A DNA stretch of 51,575 nt from Prevotella sp. (GTDB lineage Bacteria; Bacteroidota; Bacteroidia; Bacteroidales; Bacteroidaceae): contig JALFPC010000103.1 in the NCBI GenBank assembly GCA_022782305.1, positions 1 to 51,575 of the forward strand, read 5' to 3'. The notes under the pieces are model-generated. The model did no database searches and was not told the origin of the DNA. It saw only the letters and a program-made list of their open reading frames with translations. Made by a program: the position numbers and the translations under genes. Below, in pieces: positions 25,769-35,052 of this stretch. Numbering within the stretch: the first letter of the stretch is position 1; each line of letters starts with the position of its first letter.

Positions 25769-26974
25769 ATGTTTTTGCAGACTATCCATATAATCGAAAT
25801 AATCATCTGGGCAATCATGCTGTCGTCGGTGGCCTATGTCACCTTCTTTGCCATGGCAGACCTTGTGAGACGCATACGTCTGCACATGCGTCGCAACCCC
25901 TCTACAGCAGATATAGATATTGCTGATGCTGACATGCCTCTGGCCCGTTTCCTTGTGCTATTTCCTACCTATTCAGAAGACAAGGTTATAGTATCATCGG
26001 TAACGTCATTTTTAAACCAGTCATACCCCAAACACCATTTTGACATTGTGGTGATTTCAGACCATAACAGCGATGAGACCAATGAGGCACTTGCCAAACT
26101 GCCCATCATTACCCTCAAGCCAGTATTCGAAGAGAGCACCAAGGCAAAAGCGCTGCAATACGCCATTGCCAACACACATGGCGACTATACCCATGTTGTA
26201 ATCATGGATGCAGACAATATTGCCGACAATGACTTCCTCAATAAACTCAACACATCATGTCAAAAGGGTTACAAGGCCATTCAATGCCACCGATGCGCCA
26301 AAAACGGTAATACGGGAGTGGCTGTGCTTGATGGCATAAGCGAAGAGATAAACAACACCATATTCCGCTCGGCACATAATGCCATCGGGCTGTCGTCGGC
26401 ACTCATCGGTTCTGGCATGTGCTTTGACTATGCATGGTTTGCCGCCAATGTAACCAAGTTGCAAACAGCAGGTGAAGACCGCGAACTGGAACGTATGCTC
26501 ATCTCCGACCATATATTTGTAAAATATGAGGCCGACATACCAGTATATGATGAGAAAGTGAGCGACAAGGAGAACTTCCGCCATCAGCGGCAGCGTTGGC
26601 TGTCGGCACAGACCAATGCCCTTATCACCATGCTTCCCCGCCTGCCCCATGCCATCATGCGCGGCGACATCAATTATGTAGACAAGGCACTACAGCAGGC
26701 TTTAGTACCCCGTTCGATGCTCATTGTTATTCTCGTGTTTTTCAGTGTAGTGATGGTAACGATGGTGCCCGTATGGTCAGCCAAATGGTGGATATTGCTC
26801 ATTGTGCTGATTCTATCGCTTATTGTGTCGATACCCAAGAAGATGCGGGGCCAGGCAATGTTTTCCAATATCAAGTTGATGTTTCAGTTGGTGGGTAGCC
26901 TTTTTGCCACCCTCCATCACGTGAACCGCAAAAACAAAACCTTTAACCATACACGTCACGCAGGAGAAGGATGA
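25769..26974 (+). CDS. membrane-anchored family 2 glycosyltransferase, paralogue B
   Basis: A 401-residue GT2 enzyme closely matching its upstream neighbour in layout: an N-terminal membrane segment (~8-30), FLVLFPTYSED, VVISDHNSDETN, MDADN (146-150), EEINNTIFRSAHNAIGLSSALIGSGMCFDY, GEDREL (235-240), QRQRW (273-277) and C-terminal membrane segments. Shared blocks such as EEINNTIFR and the QxxRW context point to duplication and divergence within the locus. The 81-bp gap before it contains no recognised promoter. Its stop overlaps the start of the following GT4 gene by 4 bp (ATGA), indicating coupled translation. Confidence 0.88.
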   Translation: MFLQTIHIIEIIIWAIMLSSVAYVTFFAMADLVRRIRLHMRRNPSTADIDIADADMPLARFLVLFPTYSEDKVIVSSVTSFLNQSYPKHHFDIVVISDHNSDETNEALAKLPIITLKPVFEESTKAKALQYAIANTHGDYTHVVIMDADNIADNDFLNKLNTSCQKGYKAIQCHRCAKNGNTGVAVLDGISEEINNTIFRSAHNAIGLSSALIGSGMCFDYAWFAANVTKLQTAGEDRELERMLISDHIFVKYEADIPVYDEKVSDKENFRHQRQRWLSAQTNALITMLPRLPHAIMRGDINYVDKALQQALVPRSMLIVILVFFSVVMVTMVPVWSAKWWILLIVLILSLIVSIPKKMRGQAMFSNIKLMFQLVGSLFATLHHVNRKNKTFNHTRHAGEG

Positions 26975-28194
26975 AGATACTATTTTATGCCGACACGGTG
27001 TTTGGCTACGGAGGTGTGCAGAGGGTATTATCTGTGGTGGCCAAGTCTCTTGCCGCTGAGAATGGCAAGGGCGTAGGTTTGTCCAACAAGGTTGACATCC
27101 TCACCATTGACAACGACAGCCATGTAGACATCTACGGATATAAGCAGACCCCCATCACATTCAAATACATATCCTATCACACTCCCCACGATCTTCAGTA
27201 CTACTGCTGCAAGGCCGCGAGCATGGCATACAAGAAATGGTTGCCACACAACAGCCTCACCTCATGCCTCTATGCCCGCAGTTTCTTTATGCCCAGATAC
27301 AAGCGCATGCTTATAGACACTATCAATAGTGGTGGATATGACGTGGTGATAGGAGTGCATGCCTTTCTTTCGCTCCATCTGGCCTCCATACGCAAGCACC
27401 TGAAGGCAAAGGCAGTGATAGGATGGATGCACAACAGTTATTATGCTTTGTTTGAAAAGGAGCGTCCCTACCTGCCTGGACTACGTCAGTTCTTTGCCGA
27501 TATGATGATGCGCCTTGATGATGTGGTGGTGCTCACCCAGTCAGATGCAGATAATTTCAAGTCTCACCTTGGCATCAGCGCCAAGGTAATTAATAATCCT
27601 CTCACTCTTGTGCCTCATGGCAAGGGGAATGCAGGCAACAAGAAATTCCTTGCCATAGGACGCTTCTCGCCCCTGCACAAGGGCTTTGACATCCTACTCA
27701 ATGCCTTTGCCCTATTTGCGCGCAGCAATAGCCAGTGGACTCTCGAGATAGTGGGAGAAGGGGAAGAGGAAGGCATGTTGCGCGACATCATTTCTCGAAA
27801 CAATCTTGGCGAGCGTGTGCAGATAAGTCCGTTCACCCCCCACATACAAAATCATTATGCCTCTGCCAGCATCTTTGTGCTCAGTTCACGATGGGAGGGG
27901 CAACCGTTGGTTCTCGTGGAGGCCATGTCGCACGCACTGCCCGTCATATCATCAGACATACCCGTATCATGTGAATTTCTCGAAGGTAGCGGCGCAGGTA
28001 TTCTGTTTAAGTCAGAAGACCCCGAGAGCCTATCTGATGCGATGATTAGGATGGCATCAGATGAGCAAACGTTGAAAGCGATGTCTGAGACGGCACTCCA
28101 ATATGCCAAGCATTTCAATCCAGACAATATCAGCAAGCAATGGATGGAACTGCTATCTGCACTTTCTTTGGCGATAAGTCCCCGTCTTATTTAA
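26971..28194 (+). CDS. family 4 glycosyltransferase
   Basis: A 407-residue GT-B enzyme. The N-terminal acceptor domain starts MKILFYADTVFGYGGVQRVL with the Gly-rich loop. The C-terminal donor domain shows KFLAIGRFSPLHKGFDILLNAF, LEIVGEGEEEG and the E-x7-E motif in EGQPLVLVEAMSHALPVI, all GT4 hallmarks. This family uses nucleotide sugars with retention of configuration. It overlaps the upstream GT2 by ATGA and is the last gene of the polysaccharide locus. Its stop overlaps the convergent lpd stop by 8 bp, leaving no room for an intergenic terminator. Confidence 0.9.
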   Translation: MKILFYADTVFGYGGVQRVLSVVAKSLAAENGKGVGLSNKVDILTIDNDSHVDIYGYKQTPITFKYISYHTPHDLQYYCCKAASMAYKKWLPHNSLTSCLYARSFFMPRYKRMLIDTINSGGYDVVIGVHAFLSLHLASIRKHLKAKAVIGWMHNSYYALFEKERPYLPGLRQFFADMMMRLDDVVVLTQSDADNFKSHLGISAKVINNPLTLVPHGKGNAGNKKFLAIGRFSPLHKGFDILLNAFALFARSNSQWTLEIVGEGEEEGMLRDIISRNNLGERVQISPFTPHIQNHYASASIFVLSSRWEGQPLVLVEAMSHALPVISSDIPVSCEFLEGSGAGILFKSEDPESLSDAMIRMASDEQTLKAMSETALQYAKHFNPDNISKQWMELLSALSLAISPRLI

Positions 28195-29506
28195 GTCGCT
28201 GTGCGGCATCATGTATGAGTTCCGTCACTGTAGGGTGTATAAATGTGGTAGCCATGATATCAGCGATAGTAGCATTGTTTTGCATGAATATGGCAGCAGC
28301 CTGAATGATGTCGGCAGAATGAACGCCATAGGCATGGCATCCCACTATGTTGTTGCCCACGGCTAACACCTTGAGCATACCCTCAGGCTCTCCCATAGCC
28401 ATCACACGGCCATTTGAGCGGAATGGTATTTTGACAGCGCGATAGTCGGCTCCTTCAGCCTTGAGCATATCCTCAGTGGCCCCCACTCCAGCAGCCTCTG
28501 GTATTGTGAACACGGCGTAGGGTACATGGGTGGGCATAAGGTCGGCAATGGGTTTGTGTTCACCAGATATGATTGCCTCTGCCACTGCATGTCCCTGCAT
28601 GGTAGCAGCATGTGCGAGCATCACCCTGCCATTCACATCGCCAATGGCAAAGATATGGTTTTGCGACGTGCGGCAATAGTCATCCACTACTATGCCCTTG
28701 GCGTTATACTCCACCCCAGCCTTGTCGAGATCAAGAGAAGATATATTGGGGCATCGACCCACAGCCACTATGACACAAGAGGAATGGAACACGCACTCCT
28801 TTCCCTTGCATTCGCATATCACATCACCATTTGCGGTGACATTCTTGACAGCAGTCTGCATTGAGAACTCCACACCGCGTTTCTCGAGCGACTTGCGCAA
28901 GCGTTTGGCTATGTCGCTGTCGCATGCTGGCAGACATTCCTTGAGAAATTCCACCACCGTAACCTTGGTGCCGAGAGCAGAAAAGACGCTTGCAAATTCC
29001 ATACCTATCACTCCAGCGCCGATGATGAGCATCTCGGCGATGGGTTCGGCATGAGGAGTCTGAAGGAATTCAGTGGGCGAGAGAGCCTCAAAGGGCAGGC
29101 GTTTGTCTGCCGACCCAGTGGCAATGATTATTGTGTCTGCTGTTATCTCCTGCTCGCCAACAACTACGGTATGGGCATCCACGAAACGGGCATCTCCAGC
29201 CAGCACTGTGAGGTTGGGCACTGCCGAAAGCATGGCAGCCACGTCGCCACGCAATCCTTCCACCACTTCTCGGGTTCGCTCAGAGGCTTCCTGAATCGTG
29301 GGTATGGGCAATGAGCGTCTGCTCATCATGAGAGCCTCGGCAGCACTGGCAGCCAGACTCTTGGTTGGTATGCATCCACAGTTGAGACACGTGCCTCCAA
29401 GATGCTTTCTCTCTATGAGCACCACGCTGCGCCCCTCCTGAGCGAGACGCGATGCGGTGGGATAACCGCCTGGTCCCCCACCTATCACGATAATATCTGT
29501 ATTCAT
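28187..29506 (-). CDS. lpd: dihydrolipoyl dehydrogenase
   Basis: A flavoprotein of ~439 residues (E3/L-protein) that reoxidises the dihydrolipoyl arm of GcvH with NAD+. I place the start at MNTDIIVIGGGPGG because GGGPGG should be close to the N-terminus; an in-frame ATG at 29548 adds 14 residues with no domain. The redox cysteines lie in GGTCLNCGCIPTKSL (C-x4-C), with an extra Cys between them. The NAD loop is LIIGAGVIGMEFASVF, and the C-terminal catalytic His lies in THPTVTELIHDAA, preceded by the family's F-I. It is the last gene of the glycine cleavage operon, so it is probably the dedicated L-protein. Confidence 0.93.
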   Translation of the reverse strand: MNTDIIVIGGGPGGYPTASRLAQEGRSVVLIERKHLGGTCLNCGCIPTKSLAASAAEALMMSRRSLPIPTIQEASERTREVVEGLRGDVAAMLSAVPNLTVLAGDARFVDAHTVVVGEQEITADTIIIATGSADKRLPFEALSPTEFLQTPHAEPIAEMLIIGAGVIGMEFASVFSALGTKVTVVEFLKECLPACDSDIAKRLRKSLEKRGVEFSMQTAVKNVTANGDVICECKGKECVFHSSCVIVAVGRCPNISSLDLDKAGVEYNAKGIVVDDYCRTSQNHIFAIGDVNGRVMLAHAATMQGHAVAEAIISGEHKPIADLMPTHVPYAVFTIPEAAGVGATEDMLKAEGADYRAVKIPFRSNGRVMAMGEPEGMLKVLAVGNNIVGCHAYGVHSADIIQAAAIFMQNNATIADIMATTFIHPTVTELIHDAAQRLK

Positions 29507-29548
29507 GGTTTCACTAAAGAATAATTGAATACTATGGTCAAAAAACAC

Positions 29549-30943
29549 TTACTTGAATGTGAGCACCATTTGCTTTGCAGCCAGCACGTCGTCAACACGT
29601 CTGATTGGAGTATCGTGCGGTGAAGACTTAACATCCTGCGGAGTCGTTTTGGCCTCTATGGCAATATTTCTCATGGCCTTTATGAATCCGTCTATTGTCT
29701 CCTTGCTCTCGCTTTCGGTAGGCTCGATCATGAGCGACTCATGGAAAAGCAATGGGAAATAGATTGTGGGTGCATGATATCCATAGTCAAGCAGTCGTTT
29801 TGCCACATCCATGGTGGTCACGCCTGTAGACTTGTCGGCGAGTCCGTTAAATACAAACTCGTGCATGGCCATGCGGTCATGAGGCAGTTCATACACATCC
29901 TTGAGCGACTGTCTGATATAGTTGGCATTGAGTGTAGCCATGGGCCCCACATTGCGCAGGTTCTCCTTGCCTAACGACAGTATATAGGTATAAGCGCGCA
30001 CCAGCACTCCGAAGTTGCCATGATATGGACCTACGGAGAATGACGTTTGGTCGGGCAGCAGATTGCCCAGTCCCTTGCGCACTCCCACTGGTCCTGCGCC
30101 TGGTCCTCCTCCTCCGTGTGGTGTAGAGAATGTCTTGTGTAGGTTTATATGCATCACGTCGAACCCCATGTCGCCTGGTCTGCAAACTCCGAGCATGGGG
30201 TTTAGGTTTGCACCGTCATAATACATCAGTGCGCCACATTCGTGCACCATCTTTGTTATCTCGGGTATATCCGTTTCAAAGAGTCCGAGAGTGTTTGGGT
30301 TTGTCATCATCATGGCAGCCACGGTATCGTCGAGCAACGTACGCAGATGTTCCACGTCTACGAGTCCGTCGGCATTACTCTTCACTTCCACCACATCGAG
30401 TCCGCACACTGCTGCCGATGCGGGGTTGGTGCCATGGGCCGAGTCTGGCACTATCACCTTGGTGCGTTTTGTATCGCCACGGCTTTCATGATAGCGGCGT
30501 ATCACCATCAGTCCCGTAAGTTCACCATGTGCCCCTGCAAAGGGATTGAGAGTGAAGTCATCCATGCCCGAGATAGTGCACAGCATCTTCTTCAGTTCGT
30601 CGCAGAGCTGCAGCGCTCCCTTGCATGTTTCTTCGGGTTGTAGTGGATGCAGTGAGGTAAACATGTGATGTGCAGCCATCTCCTCATTGACCTTCGGGTT
30701 ATATTTCATTGTGCACGAGCCCAGCGGATAGAATCCGTTGTCTACACCGAAGTTGTTGCCACTCATGTTGGTATAATGGCGCACCACTGTCAGTTCGTCG
30801 CATTCGGGCAGTTGTGCATCTTGAGCCCTGCATATCTCTCCTGGCACCTGATAGTTGCCGAAATGGTTGGCAGGCAGTCCATATCCCTTTCGTCCGGGAT
30901 GTGAGAGTTCAAAAATCAGATTTCCATATAATTTGCTGTTCAT
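29549..30943 (-). CDS. gcvPB: glycine dehydrogenase (decarboxylating) subunit 2
   Basis: A 464-residue PLP-bearing half of the split P-protein. It decarboxylates glycine and passes the aminomethyl group to lipoyl-GcvH. The PLP lysine is K270 in MHINLHKTFSTPHGGGGPGAGPVGV. TNMSGNNFGVDNGFYPLGSCTMKYNPK and AGAHGELTGLM are typical of subunit 2. The upstream gene gcvPA encodes subunit 1, 19 bp away. The split form is common in Bacteroidota, Firmicutes and archaea, unlike the fused form of E. coli. Confidence 0.96.
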   Translation of the reverse strand: MNSKLYGNLIFELSHPGRKGYGLPANHFGNYQVPGEICRAQDAQLPECDELTVVRHYTNMSGNNFGVDNGFYPLGSCTMKYNPKVNEEMAAHHMFTSLHPLQPEETCKGALQLCDELKKMLCTISGMDDFTLNPFAGAHGELTGLMVIRRYHESRGDTKRTKVIVPDSAHGTNPASAAVCGLDVVEVKSNADGLVDVEHLRTLLDDTVAAMMMTNPNTLGLFETDIPEITKMVHECGALMYYDGANLNPMLGVCRPGDMGFDVMHINLHKTFSTPHGGGGPGAGPVGVRKGLGNLLPDQTSFSVGPYHGNFGVLVRAYTYILSLGKENLRNVGPMATLNANYIRQSLKDVYELPHDRMAMHEFVFNGLADKSTGVTTMDVAKRLLDYGYHAPTIYFPLLFHESLMIEPTESESKETIDGFIKAMRNIAIEAKTTPQDVKSSPHDTPIRRVDDVLAAKQMVLTFK

Positions 30944-30962
30944 AACTAAGTGGTGTTTTTTT

Positions 30963-32294
30963 CTACAAATTAGAATTTGATTTAATGATCTCTATGAGGC
31001 GGTCCACCTCCTGTTTGGTACGTTTCTCTGTCACTGCAAACATGATGGTATGCTCGTCCACCTTGATGCCTCCAAAGATGCCATTGTCTATGAGAGTCTG
31101 CTGCAACTTGTCAACATCCCCCTTGTAATCCACGCAGAATTCATTGAAGAATGTTTGCTGGAATGTGGGTGTGAAGAGTTGTGTGGCAATGAGTTGTTCG
31201 TAGAGGTAATGTGCTCCGGCATACGACAGTTGCGCGGCTTCTTTCAGTCCTTCCTTTCCCATCACAGACATATATACTGTGGTATAGAGTGCCATGAGGC
31301 TTTGGTTGGAGCATATATTAGATGTGGCCTTTTGTCTGCGTATGTGCTGTTCGCGTGCCTGTAGGGTGAGCACAAAAGCCCTTTGTCCCCTGCTGTCTTT
31401 GGTCATGCCCACCACACGTCCTGGCATCTTGCGCACCAGTTTTTCTGTTGTACACATATATCCTACGTATGGTCCGCCAAACGACATTGGTATGCCGAGA
31501 CTTTGTCCGTCGCCCACGGCGATGTCGGCGCCCCACTCTCCTGGAGTCTTGAGCAGTGCTAAGTCGAAGGCCACGCTGTTGATGGCCAAGAGGGCTTTAT
31601 GCTGGTGTATGGTGTCGGCAAATCCAGTATAGTCTTCTACTATTCCAAACCTGTTTGGCTGCTGCACCATCACTCCAGCCACTCCTCCCTGCTCAAGCAT
31701 TTGTGCCATGGTATTGCTGTCGGTGACTCCGTCTTTGGCTGGCACTATGTCTACCGTCACTCCATGGAAATGGGCGTATGTCAGAATAACGTCTAAGATC
31801 TTTTTGTCTACTGTTTCCGACACGAGATAGCGGTTGGCTTTTTTGGCATTTGCTATGCTCATGAGCATGGCCTCGGCCGATGCTGTAGTACCGTCATACA
31901 TGGAAGCATTAGACACGTCCATACCAGTGAGACGTGCCATCATGGTCTGGTATTCAAAGATGCAGTGCAGTGTGCCCTGTGATATTTCTGCCTGATATGG
32001 TGTATAGGATGTTAGATACTCAGAGCGGCGCACTATGTCGGCCACCACGGCAGGAGTATAGTGGTCATAAACTCCTGCACCGGCAAAGCAGAGCAACTGT
32101 CGGTTGGCGGCACCCATACTGTCTATGCGTGCCCTCACCTCCATTTCGCTCATTCCTTGGGGCAGATCATAATCGCCCTTGAATCGGATGCTTTCAGGAA
32201 TGTCGGCATACAACCCGTCGACATCAGAGCATCCTACGACAGACAGCATCTCACGTATGTCGTTGTCGCTTTGTGGAAGATATCTGTGAGACAT
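30963..32294 (-). CDS. gcvPA: glycine dehydrogenase (decarboxylating) subunit 1
   Basis: A 443-residue partner subunit of GcvPB, together forming the P-protein. It starts MSHRYLPQSDNDIREMLSVVG, the expected N-terminus. FAGAGVYDHYTPAVV, YTPYQAEISQGTLHCIFEYQTMMARLTGMDVSNASMYDGTTA and FGGPYVGYMCTTEKLVRKMPGRVVGMTKDSRGQRAFVLTLQAREQHIRRQKATSNICSNQ(S)-type blocks are strongly conserved in the family. It is 57 bp downstream of gcvH on the same strand. Confidence 0.96.
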   Translation of the reverse strand: MSHRYLPQSDNDIREMLSVVGCSDVDGLYADIPESIRFKGDYDLPQGMSEMEVRARIDSMGAANRQLLCFAGAGVYDHYTPAVVADIVRRSEYLTSYTPYQAEISQGTLHCIFEYQTMMARLTGMDVSNASMYDGTTASAEAMLMSIANAKKANRYLVSETVDKKILDVILTYAHFHGVTVDIVPAKDGVTDSNTMAQMLEQGGVAGVMVQQPNRFGIVEDYTGFADTIHQHKALLAINSVAFDLALLKTPGEWGADIAVGDGQSLGIPMSFGGPYVGYMCTTEKLVRKMPGRVVGMTKDSRGQRAFVLTLQAREQHIRRQKATSNICSNQSLMALYTTVYMSVMGKEGLKEAAQLSYAGAHYLYEQLIATQLFTPTFQQTFFNEFCVDYKGDVDKLQQTLIDNGIFGGIKVDEHTIMFAVTEKRTKQEVDRLIEIIKSNSNL

Positions 32295-32351
32295 ATTATC
32301 AGTGTTCTTTGATATGAGTTACAGTTGATGATATGCGTGTCATATTGGTTG

Positions 32352-32741
32352 TCAGTGTGCCTCTCTTTCGCATAATTCGGCATAAGCCTGTGCGTTCATG
32401 AGGTTGTCGAGTTCTGTCATATCGGCAATCTTCACCTTGATGATCCAGTTGGCGAAGGCATCGCTGTTGATGAGTTCGGGAGTATCTTCGAGTTCGCTGT
32501 TAACCTCAACCACTACTCCTGTAACTGGCGAGATGAGGTCGCTGGCTGCCTTTACGCTCTCCACGGCACCGAAGTCAGAACCGGCTTCCACGTCATCATC
32601 CACTTCGGGCATGTCTACATAAACCACTGTTCCGAGTGCATTTTGCGCATAGTCAGTGATGCCTACATATCCATACTCGCCTTCTACTCTTACATACTCG
32701 TGCGACTCTGAATAATAGAGTCCTTCCATTACATTTGCCAT
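32352..32741 (-). CDS. gcvH: glycine cleavage system H protein
   Basis: A 129-residue lipoyl carrier that shuttles the aminomethyl group between P, T and L proteins. The lipoylated lysine is K64 in AVESVKAASDL, with the conserved ESVK-AASD context. The N-terminus LYYSESHEYVRVEGEYGYVGITDYAQNALGTVVYVDMPEV is canonical. The 97-bp spacer upstream (to gcvT) is AT-rich with no promoter seen. LplA, encoded two genes upstream, is the likely enzyme that attaches lipoate here. Confidence 0.97.
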   Translation of the reverse strand: MANVMEGLYYSESHEYVRVEGEYGYVGITDYAQNALGTVVYVDMPEVDDDVEAGSDFGAVESVKAASDLISPVTGVVVEVNSELEDTPELINSDAFANWIIKVKIADMTELDNLMNAQAYAELCEREAH

Positions 32742-32838
32742 AGTTTTATTGCTTTTATTGTTATTGATTTTTAGTTAATTTATTTCATTGGTTATTGTCT
32801 GTATCGGGTGATTTAATTATTTGCAGTGGTGCTGCCCG

Positions 32839-33918
32839 TCATTTCTTGTAATGCTTGTCATAGAAGCGTTTCTTTACCACTGTTCCGTCAAAGGTCTTGC
32901 GCCTTATCTGCACCTTCAGCGGTGTGCCCAGTTTGGCAAAGGTTGCATCCACGAGAGCCACGCAAACGCTCTTCTCCACCGAGATGAGTCGGTATCCTGT
33001 GGTCACCTCTCCCACTGCGTTTCCGTCGGCATCGAGCACCGTATATCCATGTCTTGGCACGGCCTTGTCGGCGAGTTCTATGCCCACCAGTTTGCGGCTT
33101 ACTCCTTCTGCCTTCTGTTGTGCCAGTGCCTCCTTGCCTATAAACTCCTGTTTGTCGAGTTTGCAGAACATGCTCAACCCAGCCATCACGGGAGTGATGT
33201 TTTCAGAGAGTTCGTCGCCATAGAGTGGCAGTCCCACCTCAAATCTAAGTGTGTCGCGGCATCCTAATCCGCATGGCAAGCATCGTTTGCTCTGCATGAG
33301 CTTATCCCAGCATTGGCGTATGTAGTCATGGCTGCCATAGATTTCAAATCCGTCTTCGCCGGTATATCCCGTGCGGCTTATTATCACGTCGCCCACGGTC
33401 TTGAAGGTATAGAACACGAGTTCGGCGCATTCAATGCCGAGCACCTCTGTCACCACCTGCTCTGCCTCTGGTCCTTGCACGGCTATCTGTCCGTATTGGT
33501 CAGACACGTTAGCGGCATCCACGTCATATCCCTCGAGATGCTCTGATATCCACTGCCAGTCCTTGTCTATATTTGCGGCATTGATCACGAGGAAATAGTC
33601 ATTGTCTGCCATCTTATACACGAGCAGGTCGTCTACTGTTCCTCCGTTGTCATAGAGCATCATGCCATACTGTATGCCTCCGGGCTGCATGGTAGTCACG
33701 TCGTTGGTGAAGATATGGTTTACAAATGTCTGCGCATCCTTGCCTTTCACCCTCACCTCACCCATGTGAGACACATCGAAGACTCCGCAATGGTTTCTCA
33801 CTGCATTGTGCTCTTCGATTATCGACGAATACTGTATCGGCATGTCAAAGCCGCCGAATGGACTGATGAGGGCTCCCAGCTCCTCATGCTTGTCAAAAAG
33901 ACATGTTCTCTTGTTCAT
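32839..33918 (-). CDS. gcvT: aminomethyltransferase (glycine cleavage T protein)
   Basis: A 359-residue folate enzyme that releases ammonia and transfers the methylene group to tetrahydrofolate. KRTCLFDKHEELGALISPFGGFDMPIQY opens it, followed by CGVFDVSHMGEVRVKG and the catalytic Asp in the FTNDVTTMQPGG region. RTGYTGEDGFEIYG and CGLGCRDTLRFEVGLPLYGDEL are the folate-site signatures. Full length. It is 27 bp downstream of lplA and followed by gcvH. Confidence 0.96.
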   Translation of the reverse strand: MNKRTCLFDKHEELGALISPFGGFDMPIQYSSIIEEHNAVRNHCGVFDVSHMGEVRVKGKDAQTFVNHIFTNDVTTMQPGGIQYGMMLYDNGGTVDDLLVYKMADNDYFLVINAANIDKDWQWISEHLEGYDVDAANVSDQYGQIAVQGPEAEQVVTEVLGIECAELVFYTFKTVGDVIISRTGYTGEDGFEIYGSHDYIRQCWDKLMQSKRCLPCGLGCRDTLRFEVGLPLYGDELSENITPVMAGLSMFCKLDKQEFIGKEALAQQKAEGVSRKLVGIELADKAVPRHGYTVLDADGNAVGEVTTGYRLISVEKSVCVALVDATFAKLGTPLKVQIRRKTFDGTVVKKRFYDKHYKK

Positions 33919-33945
33919 ATTGTTATATAATAAACGTGGTTGTAG

Positions 33946-34962
33946 TTATTGCTTTCTTGCGTCTGCCGCCCCTATGATCATCTCCACCAGTTCGGGTCTT
34001 GAGAGTCCCACTATCACGCTGTCTACATTCTCTGTCAGCGCTGTGCGCACGCATTGTCTGTCGAGTTTCACTCCCCTAAGGGGTTTTACTATGGCAGCAT
34101 CCATATCTCCTGCCAAAAAGAAGTCGCCCATGATATTGATATCGGCAATGGTGTCGTTTTTCATCTCTATGCGTATGTCGAAGTCGCCCACACCGTCTAT
34201 GCGGCACTTGCGGCTGATGGTATACTTGGGATTGTTTCCATAGATGAACTCGTCTGAGAGGTATTGGCGTTCTATCTCTTCTATCGCCTCTATGTCGCTT
34301 TGGGTCAGCCTGAGTTCGCTGTCGCAGAGATTGTTTTTCACAAAGAGTTTAAACTCGTCTATCGAGATGTCTGTATAGTCTTTGAGCAGTGCTATGCGCT
34401 GGCGCACGCTTTCCACACCCTTGCTCACCAGTTTTTCGTTGCTTGGCGTGATGGCTCCCACCATGTTTGCCATGTCGGTGTCATAGAGCATGGTGCCATG
34501 CACTATACTTCGTCCGGGTATCTTATAGAAGGCATTTCCCGACACTTTTCTGTCGCCAATCAGCACATCATTGCGTCCGCTGGCCTTGGCATCCACACCC
34601 AGTTGGCGCAGCACCCTCACCACCATGTTTATATATCGGTTGTAGGTGAATCCTACCGAGTCGTCGCCAGTGATATACGAAAACATGATATTGCTTAGGT
34701 CGGCATACACGCATCCTCCTCCGCTCTTTCGCCGGTAGGTCATAATATTATGCTGTCGGCAGTATTCGAGGTTTACTTCATTTTCTATCAACTGGTTTCG
34801 CCCGAATATCACGCTGGGGTTTACCTGCCACATAAAGAAATAGTCGGTGGCTGGCTTGCTGCGGGCCACATACTCCTCCATAGAGAGATAAAAGGAGAGT
34901 CGTCTGACGGGGTTGTCAGCTGATATTATCGGGTCTTTATCTGATAGCGAAACATACTTCAT
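33946..34962 (-). CDS. lplA: lipoate-protein ligase A
   Basis: A ~338-residue ligase that activates lipoate with ATP and attaches it to lipoyl domains. The catalytic signature RRKSGGGCVYADLSNIMFSYI and the downstream NDVLIGDRKVSGNAFYKIPGRSIVHGTMLYDTDM are diagnostic of the LplA/LipB fold; the C-terminal accessory domain (~residues 255-338) completes it. The Met at 34962 (MKYVSLSDKDP) is chosen, but 34989 (MLAQSKIHDMKYV) is also open and closer to the predicted promoter. As first gene of the glycine cleavage operon it most likely modifies GcvH. Confidence 0.92.
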   Translation of the reverse strand: MKYVSLSDKDPIISADNPVRRLSFYLSMEEYVARSKPATDYFFMWQVNPSVIFGRNQLIENEVNLEYCRQHNIMTYRRKSGGGCVYADLSNIMFSYITGDDSVGFTYNRYINMVVRVLRQLGVDAKASGRNDVLIGDRKVSGNAFYKIPGRSIVHGTMLYDTDMANMVGAITPSNEKLVSKGVESVRQRIALLKDYTDISIDEFKLFVKNNLCDSELRLTQSDIEAIEEIERQYLSDEFIYGNNPKYTISRKCRIDGVGDFDIRIEMKNDTIADINIMGDFFLAGDMDAAIVKPLRGVKLDRQCVRTALTENVDSVIVGLSRPELVEMIIGAADARKQ

Positions 34963-35020
34963 ATCATGGATCTTACTTTGTGCCAACATCTATTATTTCG
35001 GCACCTCTGTATTTATATTG

Positions 35021-35052
35021 CAAATATATAACATATTTGTCTAACCACCAAT
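35021..35052 (-). promoter_or_regulatory. promoter of the lplA-gcv-lpd operon
   Basis: On the minus strand, ATTG (35052-35049), a 20-bp spacer and TATATTTG (35028-35021) give a perfect -7 and a one-mismatch -33 that overlaps the 3' end of panE. The start site would be near 35014, about 25 nt before the upstream lplA ATG and 50 nt before the chosen one. No glycine-riboswitch-like structure fits in so short a leader. Confidence 0.6.
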
